A DNA stretch of 64,000 nucleotides, taken from assembly GCA_003175935.1 (NCBI GenBank), contig PSRI01000128.1:1-64000 (forward strand), in the 5' to 3' direction. Below the pieces are notes generated by a model. The model saw nothing but the letters and a program-made list of their open reading frames with translations, was not told where the DNA came from and ran no database searches. The position numbers and the translations under genes are program-made. Origin of the DNA: Bacteroidota bacterium. Its GTDB lineage: Bacteria; Bacteroidota; Bacteroidia; Chitinophagales; Chitinophagaceae. Shown one piece after another: positions 48,753 through 58,333 of this stretch (position 1 is the first letter of the stretch; every line of letters starts with the position of its first letter).

Positions 48753-49730
48753 ATGCGTATAGCAATTAATGGAATGGGCAGAATTGGCCGGCTCTTATTT
48801 AGATTATTACTGGAAAATGGAAAACATGATTTGGTTGCCGTGAATGATATTATGGAACCAGAAAACCTGTTATATCTCCTGAAATATGATTCAATTTCTG
48901 GTCCTTATCCTCATAAGTTGGAACTTAAGGACCAGGCCCTGCTCACCGATAATAAATCAGTGAAAGTGCTGAATCAAGCCCATCCCGAAAAACTACCCTG
49001 GAATGAATTGAATATTGACCTTGTTGTTGAGTGCGCAGGAAGATTTACTACAATGCAGCTTGCAGGCAAGCATCTCGAAGCAGGTGCAAAAAAAGTTTTG
49101 TTATCAACTACAGGTTCCGAAGATATGCCTCTCATCATTTGGGGAGTGAACAATGAGATCCTTTCGAAAGAAAATAAAATTCTTTCACCCGGTGGCTGTA
49201 TGACTAATTGTAGCGGTACTGTACTTAAACCACTGCTGGATCATTTTGGAATTGAATCTGTGCAAATAAATTTTCTTCATTCTTATACTTCGCGCCAGTC
49301 TCTCGTTGATGCTCCGCACTCAAATTATCGAAGAGGAAGGGCAGCCGCGACCTCTATTATTCCTGTTGAAATCGATCTGGCACATACTTTAGAAAGACTC
49401 TTCCCCAATCTTGAATCAAAGGTTGCAGCAACTTCCACCCGGGTACCCATCGCGTGCGGAGCTTTTGCAGATTTTTCGGTGATTCTTAAGAAAACAGTCT
49501 CAGTGGCAGAAATGAATGATTTATTTAAAGTTCAATCTGAAAATCAGCTTCGCGGAATTCTACAGTATAATGAAGAAAAGATTGTTTCGAATGATACCAT
49601 TGGCAATTCCCATTCTGCAATTTTTGACTCTACGCTTACAAGCATTGTGGGTGGTCATCACTGTAAAATCAGTGCGTGGTTCGACAATGAATTCGGTTAT
49701 ACGAATCGGCTGATTGATATTATAGGCTAA
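48753..49730 (+). CDS. Divergent glyceraldehyde-3-phosphate dehydrogenase family protein
   Basis: 'MRIAINGMGRIGRLLFRLL', 'LLSTTGSEDMPLIIWGVNNE', 'SPGGCMTNCSGTVLKPL', 'WFDNEFGYTNRLIDII'. Confidence 0.88.
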   Translation: MRIAINGMGRIGRLLFRLLLENGKHDLVAVNDIMEPENLLYLLKYDSISGPYPHKLELKDQALLTDNKSVKVLNQAHPEKLPWNELNIDLVVECAGRFTTMQLAGKHLEAGAKKVLLSTTGSEDMPLIIWGVNNEILSKENKILSPGGCMTNCSGTVLKPLLDHFGIESVQINFLHSYTSRQSLVDAPHSNYRRGRAAATSIIPVEIDLAHTLERLFPNLESKVAATSTRVPIACGAFADFSVILKKTVSVAEMNDLFKVQSENQLRGILQYNEEKIVSNDTIGNSHSAIFDSTLTSIVGGHHCKISAWFDNEFGYTNRLIDIIG

Positions 49731-49925
49731 AGCGTCACAGTTCCTGAACCTTCTATCTTCTTTAATGACAAATCGACATTAAAATTATTCTGAGCAATAC
49801 TTAGATTTTTGCAAAAGTCTGGATAATCAGTCAACTATAAATCCCCGCTTTTGTTTTGATTCGGGATGGCACTCGCTTTGTGATTCATGTTGTAACATTA
49901 ATTAAATTGAGGAAGGAATTTATAT

Positions 49926-50789
49926 ATGAATTACAGGACAGTAAAAAGCGTAATTAATTCGGAGATGCACCGTGTGGCCAACCTGACCATGTATCAGCCT
50001 TTACCAACACATGATCTCCAACAAATAGATCCATTTATTCTTTTACACCATCACGGACCCCACCGATTTGAACCATATAACAAGGGGTTACCATTTGGAC
50101 CACACCCGCACAGGGGCTTCGAAACAGTAACGCTAATTTTTGAGGGAAATGTGGTACATCATGATAGTCAGGGTTTTAAGAGCACAATCCGTGAAGGGGG
50201 CGTCCAATGGATGACAGCTGCAAGGGGTATTGTGCATTCCGAACAACTGGATAAGGAGATGCAGGAACATGGAGGTCCGTTAGAAATCATCCAATTATGG
50301 ATCAATTTGCCTTCAAAATTGAAGATGAGCAGGCCAAATTACCAGGGTTTTCAAAAAGAAAGCATTCCAGTCAAAACTTTAGATAACGGTAATGTGGCAG
50401 TTAACATAATTTCCGGTATCTTCGGCGGCTCAAATGGGCCCGTTCAATCAATAACAGGCATCCAACTGTCTACAATTTCTATGAAAGCGGGAGGCCAATT
50501 TGAAACAGAAGTTGACCCCGGGAGAAATATTCTGTTGTACGTGATGGACGGTGAAGTAACCGTTAACGGCACAAAACTTACCAGCCGAACATTGGCAGAA
50601 TTTGAAAATGATGCTGCAGGCATTCGAATAGAAGCCGGCAAAGATTCGCGCATCGTTTTTGGAAATGGCGAACCCTACAATGAACCAATAGTTACACACG
50701 GACCCTTTGTAATGAATACTACCACCGAAATCATGCAGGCAATGCGGGATTATCAGATGGGGAAAATGGGAATCCTGATTGAAGAATAA
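49926..50789 (+). CDS. Pirin family protein
   Basis: 'DPFILLHHHGPHRFEPYNKGLPFGPHPHRGFETVTLIFEGNVVHHDSQGF', 'GGVQWMTAARGIVHSEQ'. Confidence 0.95.
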   Translation: MNYRTVKSVINSEMHRVANLTMYQPLPTHDLQQIDPFILLHHHGPHRFEPYNKGLPFGPHPHRGFETVTLIFEGNVVHHDSQGFKSTIREGGVQWMTAARGIVHSEQLDKEMQEHGGPLEIIQLWINLPSKLKMSRPNYQGFQKESIPVKTLDNGNVAVNIISGIFGGSNGPVQSITGIQLSTISMKAGGQFETEVDPGRNILLYVMDGEVTVNGTKLTSRTLAEFENDAAGIRIEAGKDSRIVFGNGEPYNEPIVTHGPFVMNTTTEIMQAMRDYQMGKMGILIEE

Positions 50790-50845
50790 ATTTTTACGAC
50801 TCCAAAAGAGTTGGATATTTTATAACACATAATAAAAGCGTCGTT

Positions 50846-51403
50846 ATGAAGCAAAAAGTGGAAGAAAGAATCATAGCGCCTAAGGAAATCATCATTGGTG
50901 ACTCTAATGCGAAAGTGAAGCTTGTTGAATATGGAGATTACGAAAGCGCAGAATCTGTAAAAGCACATGAGGTGGTATTGCACCTTTTGGAAGAATTTGA
51001 AGGAAAGATTGCCTATACATTCCGTCATTTTCCTTTAACCCGTATTCACCAACGGTCCTTTAAGGCAGCTGAAGCTGCAATTGGTGCAGCACAGGAAGGA
51101 AAATTCTGGGAGATGCATAATCTTCTCTTTAAGAATAATCGCAATCTTGGAACTACCAGTCTTAAAGGTTATGCCCGTGAAGCAGGTGTTAGCAGCAAAC
51201 ACTTCCTTGAAGATCTCATGAATTCAAAATACGGTTGGTATGTGAGAGAAGATCAAATGCAGGGAGCTGATGCCGGAGTACGTGACGTTTCAACCTTCTT
51301 CATTAACGGAGTTAAATTCGAAGGCAAACCTACATTCCATAATCTTTCAGTAGCTATTGAGGCAGCCCTGAAGAGCAGGAAAAAAATTAAGCAGGCCGCT
51401 TAA
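50846..51403 (+). CDS. DsbA-like thioredoxin-fold protein lacking the redox CxxC
   Basis: 'AKVKLVEYGDYESAESVKAHEVVLHLLEEFEGKIAYTFRHFPLTRIHQRSFKAAEAA', 'GVRDVSTFFINGVKFEG'; no Cys in the translation. Confidence 0.85.
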   Translation: MKQKVEERIIAPKEIIIGDSNAKVKLVEYGDYESAESVKAHEVVLHLLEEFEGKIAYTFRHFPLTRIHQRSFKAAEAAIGAAQEGKFWEMHNLLFKNNRNLGTTSLKGYAREAGVSSKHFLEDLMNSKYGWYVREDQMQGADAGVRDVSTFFINGVKFEGKPTFHNLSVAIEAALKSRKKIKQAA

Positions 51404-51421
51404 AAATATGATTCTATAATG

Positions 51422-51446
51422 AAACCCCGCATTGCGGGGTTTTTTT
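51422..51446 (+). terminator. Rho-independent terminator
   Basis: AAACCCCGC-ATT-GCGGGGTTTTTTT, just after the DsbA-like CDS. Confidence 0.9.
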
Positions 51447-51582
51447 GTGCCCGCCCCTGCCAAAATTCTTGACGTTCGTTAATATTTACTCAACTCTGGC
51501 TAACTCTTTTCCTATAACGCTTCATCGGGTTTCCCGTCTTCGCTAATTTTTCTAAATTAGGTTCCTGTTAAGATCAACCAGT

Positions 51583-53565
51583 ATGAGAAAACTTCTACTT
51601 GCAATAATCGCACTGTTTTATAGTGGAATTTCCATCGCACAATCACCATCGGAACAATTTAAAGACAGCGCAATTTTTCTTCTCCATAAATTCCAGCAAA
51701 ATATCGGCACAGAAAAATACACAGTTTCAAAAAACGATTCTTCAATTGAATATCATATCGATTTCAAATTCGTGGATCGCGGTTCAGCAGTTCCCCTGAA
51801 AGCCGTACTTAAACTTTCAAATAACCTTAATCCGCTTGGCCTGACGCTAAAAGGCAGAACCTCGCGAATGTCAACAATCAATGATACCGTTAAAGTCCAG
51901 GATGGAAAATACTGGATTAGGGTAGATGACTCCATCTTCACACGCCCCGTAAACTCCGAAGTTTTTCCAGTTGCCGGATATTCTCCTGGAACCGTACAAA
52001 TGTTGCTGATCCAATACTGGAAGAAACATAATCGTCCCGCAAATCTTGAAACTATTCCATTTGGCTCTGTTCAAATTATTTCAGACGGCACAGATACATT
52101 TTCCCTTAATGGAAATCAAATGGTCCTCGAACGCTATGTGATTGGCGGATTGATTTGGGGAAACGAACTCGTGTGGACCGACACTCAGGGACAATTAATA
52201 TGTCTGATTACGAATGATGCAGAAGGCGACAAATTGGAAATGATGTTGGAACCCTATGAATCATTGCTGGGTGAATTCATCACTAAATCGGCCCGCTATG
52301 GAATGGAAGCATTCGCCAAAAATTCACAATTAAAATTCGATCATCCATCAACCATTGTAATAAAAGGTGCAACCGTAGTTGATGTGGTAAATGGCAAGAA
52401 TATCTCTGACGCAGTTGTAGTAATTGAAAATGGCAAAATCAAATCGGTAGGAAAAGCATCAAAATCAAAATTTCCATCGACGGCCCAAATAATTGAAGCA
52501 AAAGGAAAAACTGTGTTGCCAGGATTATGGGATATGCATGCTCATTTCGAGCAATCTGAATGGGGTCCAGCCTACCTTGCAGAAGGAGTTACATCAGTAA
52601 GAGACTGCGGAAATGAATTTGAATACATAAATGCAATCAGGAAAATAATTGATGATGGTATTGGTGTTGGTCCGCATATTTTAAGAGCCGGTATAATCGA
52701 CGGAAAAGGTCCCAGGGGAATTGGAATGATTAGAGCAGATAATGAAGAGGAAGCAAAAAAGCAGGTTCAATTATACAAAGAGAATGGTTTTGACCAGATA
52801 AAAATTTACAGTTCAGTAAAACCTGAAGTAGTAAAAGCAATATGCTCGGAAGCGCATCGATTGGGTTTAACAGTTACCGGACATATTCCAAATGGAATGA
52901 ACATTAAGCAGGGTGTTGATAGTGGAATGGATATGGTAAATCATGTGGAGTATGTCTATTCAATGATGAAGGTGGACAAAGACAAGACCATTCATTTTTC
53001 TGATTCATCGAATCAATCTGTATTAAGCTTCCTGAAGAACCACAAAGTTGTGATTGATCCAACGCTGGGAATTTATGAATTCATTTTTCGATCAACCAGC
53101 GACGACATCACTAAAATTGAACCGGCGTTTTCAACGCTGCCCCTGGCATTACAGGTTCTCTTTAAGAACGTTGGTATGACACCCGCGCAATCAAATTTCT
53201 ATCAACCCACATTACAAAATTTTAAAAGCATTGTCAATGCCCTTCACGAAAATGGAATTCAGATTGTAGCCGGAACTGACATGATGATACCGGGCTATAG
53301 TTTAGATCGGGAATTGGAGTTATACGTGCAAGCCGGACTAAAACCATATGATGTCATTCAGGCTTCAACCATTGTTCCGGCAAGAGTAATGAAAAAAGAT
53401 TCTGATTTCGGCTCTGTTGAAAAAGGAAAATGGGCCGATATTATAATCGTCGATGGTAATCCACTGGAAAATATTAGCGACATCCGAAAAATATCGGTTA
53501 TCATAAAAGATGGAACCATTTATGATCCGGTGCAGCTAAGAAGGCTGGTTGGGTTCAGCCGATAA
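51583..53565 (+). CDS. Secreted amidohydrolase family protein (imidazolonepropionase-like)
   Basis: Signal peptide 'MRKLLLAIIALFYSGISIAQ'; 'KTVLPGLWDMHAHFEQSEWGPAYLAEGVTSVRDCGNEFEYINAIR', 'VTGHIPNGM', 'GTDMMIPGYSLDREL', 'GKWADIIIVDGNPLENISDIRKI'. Confidence 0.92.
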   Translation: MRKLLLAIIALFYSGISIAQSPSEQFKDSAIFLLHKFQQNIGTEKYTVSKNDSSIEYHIDFKFVDRGSAVPLKAVLKLSNNLNPLGLTLKGRTSRMSTINDTVKVQDGKYWIRVDDSIFTRPVNSEVFPVAGYSPGTVQMLLIQYWKKHNRPANLETIPFGSVQIISDGTDTFSLNGNQMVLERYVIGGLIWGNELVWTDTQGQLICLITNDAEGDKLEMMLEPYESLLGEFITKSARYGMEAFAKNSQLKFDHPSTIVIKGATVVDVVNGKNISDAVVVIENGKIKSVGKASKSKFPSTAQIIEAKGKTVLPGLWDMHAHFEQSEWGPAYLAEGVTSVRDCGNEFEYINAIRKIIDDGIGVGPHILRAGIIDGKGPRGIGMIRADNEEEAKKQVQLYKENGFDQIKIYSSVKPEVVKAICSEAHRLGLTVTGHIPNGMNIKQGVDSGMDMVNHVEYVYSMMKVDKDKTIHFSDSSNQSVLSFLKNHKVVIDPTLGIYEFIFRSTSDDITKIEPAFSTLPLALQVLFKNVGMTPAQSNFYQPTLQNFKSIVNALHENGIQIVAGTDMMIPGYSLDRELELYVQAGLKPYDVIQASTIVPARVMKKDSDFGSVEKGKWADIIIVDGNPLENISDIRKISVIIKDGTIYDPVQLRRLVGFSR

Positions 53566-55131
53566 TACATTTGGAACCCTTGTTGGTTCAGCGTGTTTAA
53601 CTTTCTTGGCTGATTTGTGAAGATATGCATTGGGATCATGATGCATGGCGCCCTGAGGCAGCCATTGCCACCACACTCCAAGATCTCTTTGAATGATATC
53701 GCTATAGAATTTAGGCAGGGTTTGAGTTTCGCCTTCAAAATAATCCCTGAATGATTTATCCTCAACCAGGTTTTTTCTGATTTGCCTGTAAAACCTCAAT
53801 CTACCATAACCTTCAGAAGAAATAGCTCTCATGAAATTCATCCACTTCGAAGTAAAATATGGTGTGGCTTTCATGCGGCGATATAATGCTTTGCGCGAAA
53901 AGCTGTAAGAGGTAAGACCGATGACCTTGTCATAGAATTCGACCCATTCATAATTCTTGGGCTTGATATTCATTGCAAGGTGGTTATTGAGAAAATGAAA
54001 TGGGAAAGGGAGGACTCTGCCATTTCTTTGATATTCCAGGTTAAGCGGTGCTGCTTCACCAAATGCACTTAATAAAGAATATCCTGGGAATGCGGCTGGA
54101 GACATATCAATAAATCTCTTGGTGAGTTCGAATGGTTCATCTCCTTCTTCCGTATCCATACCTAAAACAAAATTCGTTTGTACGTATGGGATATATTTAA
54201 AAATAGTATTTACATGTTCTGATATTCTTTGCAATTTCTCACGAGGAGCCACATGCGATGTCCTCGATTTGTTTCCAAGTTCATACCATGATTCAATTCC
54301 CGGAAGCATTGCACCAAATCCATTTGTCTTAAGTGCTTTTAAATGATCTTCTGTTAGGATAGATAAACTGCTTTCTGCAATGAATTGGAAACTTCCTGCG
54401 GGAGCAACAGATGCAATAGCATCCATATAATCATCGAACTTAATTCCAAAATTGGGATCGTGCCATACGATAAGCGGCCGCTTGAATTTTGTGCGGAGGA
54501 ATTTTAAATCTTCTTTGAGCACTTCAAAATCTAACGGTTGATATGGAACTGTTGAGTCAATACAAAATGAGCAGGTATATGGGCATCCCATGCTACCGAC
54601 CATCGGCACAATTTTCAAAAATGGTGCTTTCTTCAACGTGGGCTCAATGAATTTCCATCTTTCCACTACACCTGGCAATTGTGTTGGCTGTTTACCGGCA
54701 GAAATAAATTGTCCAATTGGTTTTTGCTGAACGCAATTTTCCAAAATGGAATCAATACTGGATTTATGGGTGAATCCTAAAACGTAGTCGAAGTATTTAA
54801 CAGCATCATCAGGATAGCAACGTGCATGAGGTCCGCCTAATACGGTTACAGCACCCTTTGAGCGGAAATAATTACTTAACGCATATGCGAGCATTGCTGC
54901 CTGCGTAAAGGAGCAAATGAATACGAGATCAACATCTTTGGGAAGTTCATTGGGTAAATCTTCGAGGCCGGTATAACAAATCATTTTTACCTCGTGACCA
55001 GATTGCTCACACCAGGTAGCAACTACCTGAGGCATTACACTGGCAAGATTGGCGTGCATGATCCTGGCCCATAACGTGGTGTTCGGTCCTTTGCTGACCA
55101 GATCAATGACACCAATTTTTAATTTCGCCAT
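53536..55131 (-). CDS. B12-binding-domain radical SAM protein
   Basis: Radical SAM 'MVGSMGCPYTCSFCIDSTVPYQP' (CxxxCxxC); N-terminal Rossmann-like region 'VLGGPHARCYPDDAVKYFDYVLGF'. Confidence 0.9.
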   Translation of the reverse strand: MAKLKIGVIDLVSKGPNTTLWARIMHANLASVMPQVVATWCEQSGHEVKMICYTGLEDLPNELPKDVDLVFICSFTQAAMLAYALSNYFRSKGAVTVLGGPHARCYPDDAVKYFDYVLGFTHKSSIDSILENCVQQKPIGQFISAGKQPTQLPGVVERWKFIEPTLKKAPFLKIVPMVGSMGCPYTCSFCIDSTVPYQPLDFEVLKEDLKFLRTKFKRPLIVWHDPNFGIKFDDYMDAIASVAPAGSFQFIAESSLSILTEDHLKALKTNGFGAMLPGIESWYELGNKSRTSHVAPREKLQRISEHVNTIFKYIPYVQTNFVLGMDTEEGDEPFELTKRFIDMSPAAFPGYSLLSAFGEAAPLNLEYQRNGRVLPFPFHFLNNHLAMNIKPKNYEWVEFYDKVIGLTSYSFSRKALYRRMKATPYFTSKWMNFMRAISSEGYGRLRFYRQIRKNLVEDKSFRDYFEGETQTLPKFYSDIIQRDLGVWWQWLPQGAMHHDPNAYLHKSAKKVKHAEPTRVPNVLSAEPNQPS

Positions 55132-55335
55132 AATTTCTTTTTATGGTTTAGGCTTTAGTATTCTACTATGTTGGCATCATTGATTGCAGGAGACAGGGTT
55201 GCAAGCAACAAGCGTGGGGATGACCTTTATTCGTACAAGTTATTCTTTTTTTTATATCTCACACTATCAATAGAAAGATTTGTTTGGATTATTTCCAGAA
55301 CATAAATCTAAAATTTGCAATATCATCATCCGACC

Positions 55336-56208
55336 TTAATGAGAATCAAGATTAAGAAGAATTTGTTTAATGTCATTAAACCTTGTCCACGGAATAAAAT
55401 GGTTCGATCCTTCAAGAATTTTCACTTGAATATTTGCAGCATTTACCAGCATTTTTTTGGTATAATCCACATTAGCAAAAGGAACCATATTGTCTTTATT
55501 ACCATGGACTATAATCACGGGACATTTTATCAGTCCAAAATCTTCCTTAAGATCAACCAAATCTTTCTTCAGGTACCATAGCTCCTTATTGCTGGGTCGC
55601 ATCGCACCCGGAGCGAGATACCTTAAAGGGAAGGCATTTAAAATCGGACGCCAGGATTCCTTTTCTTCCAAATCAGGATCCATCGAACCGGCAAGAATCA
55701 CCAGCCCATTAAAAAATCCCGGATTATCCGCTGCCAGCTTAATAATCATAGGGCCACCTAAAGAATGTCCTACCAAATAAGTGGGCTTGCCATTGAGAAG
55801 CGATTCTATGAGCGGACTCAACAATTTTGATTGGGTAGACAGATTTTCAGATTCCCCAAAGTCACTGTAGCCAAAGCCAGGCCTGTCAATCGAAATCATT
55901 CTGAATTTCTCAAGTAGTTCCTTATCCTTTAAATATTCTGCGAAGGCATCCCAACTGCCCGGTGATCCGTGTATGAAAATAATTGTTGGTAGCGAATCCT
56001 TGCCTGTAGCGACATAATGTATCTGACGCCCATTCACGGATTGAGTAGAAGTGAGCAACTGTACGTTTTCCTTCGAAAATTCCAGTTTGGCATCAGCATC
56101 GCTCCTGCGGAATTTCATTCCTACCTGAGCGAAAATGATCCAGCATATCAATATCAACAATATGATTATCGTGATCACTCTAATGGTCCATTTTATGAAT
56201 TTCCTCAT
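55336..56208 (-). CDS. Alpha/beta hydrolase
   Basis: 'IFIHGSPGSWDAFAEYLKD', 'SIDRPGFGYSDFG', nucleophile elbow 'LVGHSLGGPMI', 'GSNHFIPW'. Confidence 0.93.
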   Translation of the reverse strand: MRKFIKWTIRVITIIILLILICWIIFAQVGMKFRRSDADAKLEFSKENVQLLTSTQSVNGRQIHYVATGKDSLPTIIFIHGSPGSWDAFAEYLKDKELLEKFRMISIDRPGFGYSDFGESENLSTQSKLLSPLIESLLNGKPTYLVGHSLGGPMIIKLAADNPGFFNGLVILAGSMDPDLEEKESWRPILNAFPLRYLAPGAMRPSNKELWYLKKDLVDLKEDFGLIKCPVIIVHGNKDNMVPFANVDYTKKMLVNAANIQVKILEGSNHFIPWTRFNDIKQILLNLDSH

Positions 56209-56392
56209 AACAATTCAGACTGGGCTGGCTGGCAATGAAAATATTGAAAATGTACAAATCTTTAATATCATTATTTCATCGCAACTTTTTGTGGGTTGGT
56301 CGCTTTTAAGGCAGTTTATACATTTAGCCGAATAGTTTTGGCTGGTTCAAATAGTAAAAGAGTCAAATTAAATTAATCTTAAAAAGTCTATT

Positions 56393-56929
56393 ATGAAAAA
56401 ATTGCTTTATCCTCTCGCCGCTGTGCTGGTATTGGGAGCCTCGGCCTTCACTGTTATGAATTCTCAGGACTGGAAAATCAGTGATGACTATTCAGTGAAA
56501 TTTACAAGTGCAGATCCTTCCGGAGTTTTCCGTGGACTAAAAGGCACCGTTAAGTTCGACGAAACTGATTTGGCCAATTCAAAATTTGACGTGTCGATAG
56601 ATGTTTCAACTATCAACACCGGAAACGGAATGAAGAACGGACATGCGAAAAGCGCAAAATGGTTTGATGCTGAAAAATACCCTCTTATCACTTTCACTTC
56701 CTCAAGTATTTCAAAAGCCTCAACAGGATATGCAGCTAAAGGAGTTTTAGAAATGCATGGAGTAAAAAAAGATTTTACTATTCCGTTTACTTTTGACAAA
56801 AATGCTTCAGGCGGGGTTTTTAATGCAAGTTTTGATGTAAACAGGCTCGACTTCAATATCAATACTGAAGAACCAGCTCACGGAGCGTCGGTGGTAAAAG
56901 TTGACATTTCTGTTCCGGTTTCCAAATAA
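56393..56929 (+). CDS. YceI family protein
   Basis: Signal peptide; 'VKFTSADPSGVFRGLKGTVKFDETDLANSKFDVSIDVSTINTGNGMKNGHAKSAKWFDAEKYPLITFTSSSI'. Confidence 0.94.
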   Translation: MKKLLYPLAAVLVLGASAFTVMNSQDWKISDDYSVKFTSADPSGVFRGLKGTVKFDETDLANSKFDVSIDVSTINTGNGMKNGHAKSAKWFDAEKYPLITFTSSSISKASTGYAAKGVLEMHGVKKDFTIPFTFDKNASGGVFNASFDVNRLDFNINTEEPAHGASVVKVDISVPVSK

Positions 56930-56939
56930 ATATTGAACT

Positions 56940-57335
56940 GTGTTTAAAAAGCTATTTTATCAGGGAATTTGTGCCGGACTTCTGGCCGCCCTCGCCGCAA
57001 TTATTTATAACAGGATTTACATTTTTGCTTTCGAAACAAATTTTTCGAAGATTGTAAATCTGGGAAGTATGATTGGATCGAATTTATTCGCCGATTTACT
57101 CGCAGCAATTGGATATTTTATTTGTTTGAAGTGGTTTAAGAAAAGAGCAGATGTAATTTTCAATTTTGCTTTCACCATTTTATCATTTGCAAGTATCATC
57201 ATACCGATGTCGATGACACTTCCACTGGACATTCAAAACCCGGAAATGTTTCCAGGATTAACAGTTCCCATGCATTTTTTCCCGGCACTTGCCTGGTTTA
57301 CAGTAAAACCACTTTTCCAGGTAAAACAAAATTGA
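56940..57335 (+). CDS. Small membrane protein of unknown function (GTG start)
   Basis: 131 aa with about four hydrophobic segments; close behind the yceI-like gene. Confidence 0.65.
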   Translation: MFKKLFYQGICAGLLAALAAIIYNRIYIFAFETNFSKIVNLGSMIGSNLFADLLAAIGYFICLKWFKKRADVIFNFAFTILSFASIIIPMSMTLPLDIQNPEMFPGLTVPMHFFPALAWFTVKPLFQVKQN

Positions 57336-57354
57336 AGAATCAACTATCGATAAT

Positions 57355-57381
57355 AAAAAGGGGCAACATTTGCCCCTTTTT
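57355..57381. terminator. Bidirectional Rho-independent terminator
   Basis: AAAAAGGGGCAAAC-like hairpin: AAAAAGGGGCAACATTTGCCCCTTTTT. Confidence 0.9.
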
Positions 57382-57613
57382 AATGCCCTCAAAATTTCTC
57401 TTCCTGGCTCTTATCTACCAGGGTCAGGGAAGCTGACATTGGATTAAAAAAACGGAAAAATTAAGAAGCTATGCCCCCGAGGCACATGCTTTAAATTCCA
57501 TTATTGCTTTTGTGGCATGTTATTAATGCAGAATCTGAAAGAAATTACGACTGCAAATACTCCTTGGTTGGAGAACATCGATGGAAAGGAAATATCACCC
57601 GGCGAATTCCCAA

Positions 57614-58306
57614 TTAATTTTTTTGCCAATCAGAAATGAAATTAACATAACTGTCGCTTACCGGTAGCTCTGTTGAAGGTAATTGAACTTTTCTGTTCAG
57701 AATGGATTCGACTTTATCAGTTGCAACTATGTAGCTGCGATGTATTCTTCTGAATTTTGTCGATGGTAGTTTTTCCAGAACTTTTTTTAATGACATTAAA
57801 GTGAGAACAGGTTTTCCATTAGTCAGGTGAATTTTGATATAATCTTCGAGACTTTCTATATATTCAATATCTCTAAAAGGAATCTTCAACAACCTATATT
57901 CTGAATGCACAAACAGGTTTTGCCCTTCATCATTAAATGTGGCTCCGGGATTTTGTTTCCATTCTATCGCTTTGTGAATGGCCCTGGAAAATCTTTTGAA
58001 TTCAGTTGGTTTAAGTAGATAATCGATGGCTTCGAGTTCAAAACCATCGAATGCGAATTTTTTATGAGCAGTAGTAAATATTAGCATCGGTCTTTTATCC
58101 AGGCTTCTCACAAGTTCTAAACCTCCGATATCAGGCATATTAATATCAAGAAACAGCAAATCGATTTTAGCGTTCCTCAAAAATCCCGCAGCGGAAATGG
58201 GATCATCAAACACCTGAACGAGTTCCAGCTCTGGAATTTTTGAAATATACTCTCTGATAATATTCAACGCGAGGGGTTCATCATCAACCGCAACACATCG
58301 GATCAT
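57614..58306 (-). CDS. LytTR-family response regulator
   Basis: 'MIRCVAVDDEPLALNIIREYI', 'LLFLDINMPDIGGLEL', LytTR 'FRDIEYIESLEDYIKIHLTNGKPVLTLMSLKKVLEKLPSTKFRRIHRSYIV'. Confidence 0.95.
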   Translation of the reverse strand: MIRCVAVDDEPLALNIIREYISKIPELELVQVFDDPISAAGFLRNAKIDLLFLDINMPDIGGLELVRSLDKRPMLIFTTAHKKFAFDGFELEAIDYLLKPTEFKRFSRAIHKAIEWKQNPGATFNDEGQNLFVHSEYRLLKIPFRDIEYIESLEDYIKIHLTNGKPVLTLMSLKKVLEKLPSTKFRRIHRSYIVATDKVESILNRKVQLPSTELPVSDSYVNFISDWQKN

Positions 58307-58333
58307 GCATATGAATTTGGGACAAAAATTAAT

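Noticed and set aside
51422-57381. Terminator hairpins as REP-like elements
   Set aside because: The hairpins at 51422, 57355 and 61793 are GC-rich stems with T-runs just after stop codons, unrelated in sequence to the 1-720 palindromes.
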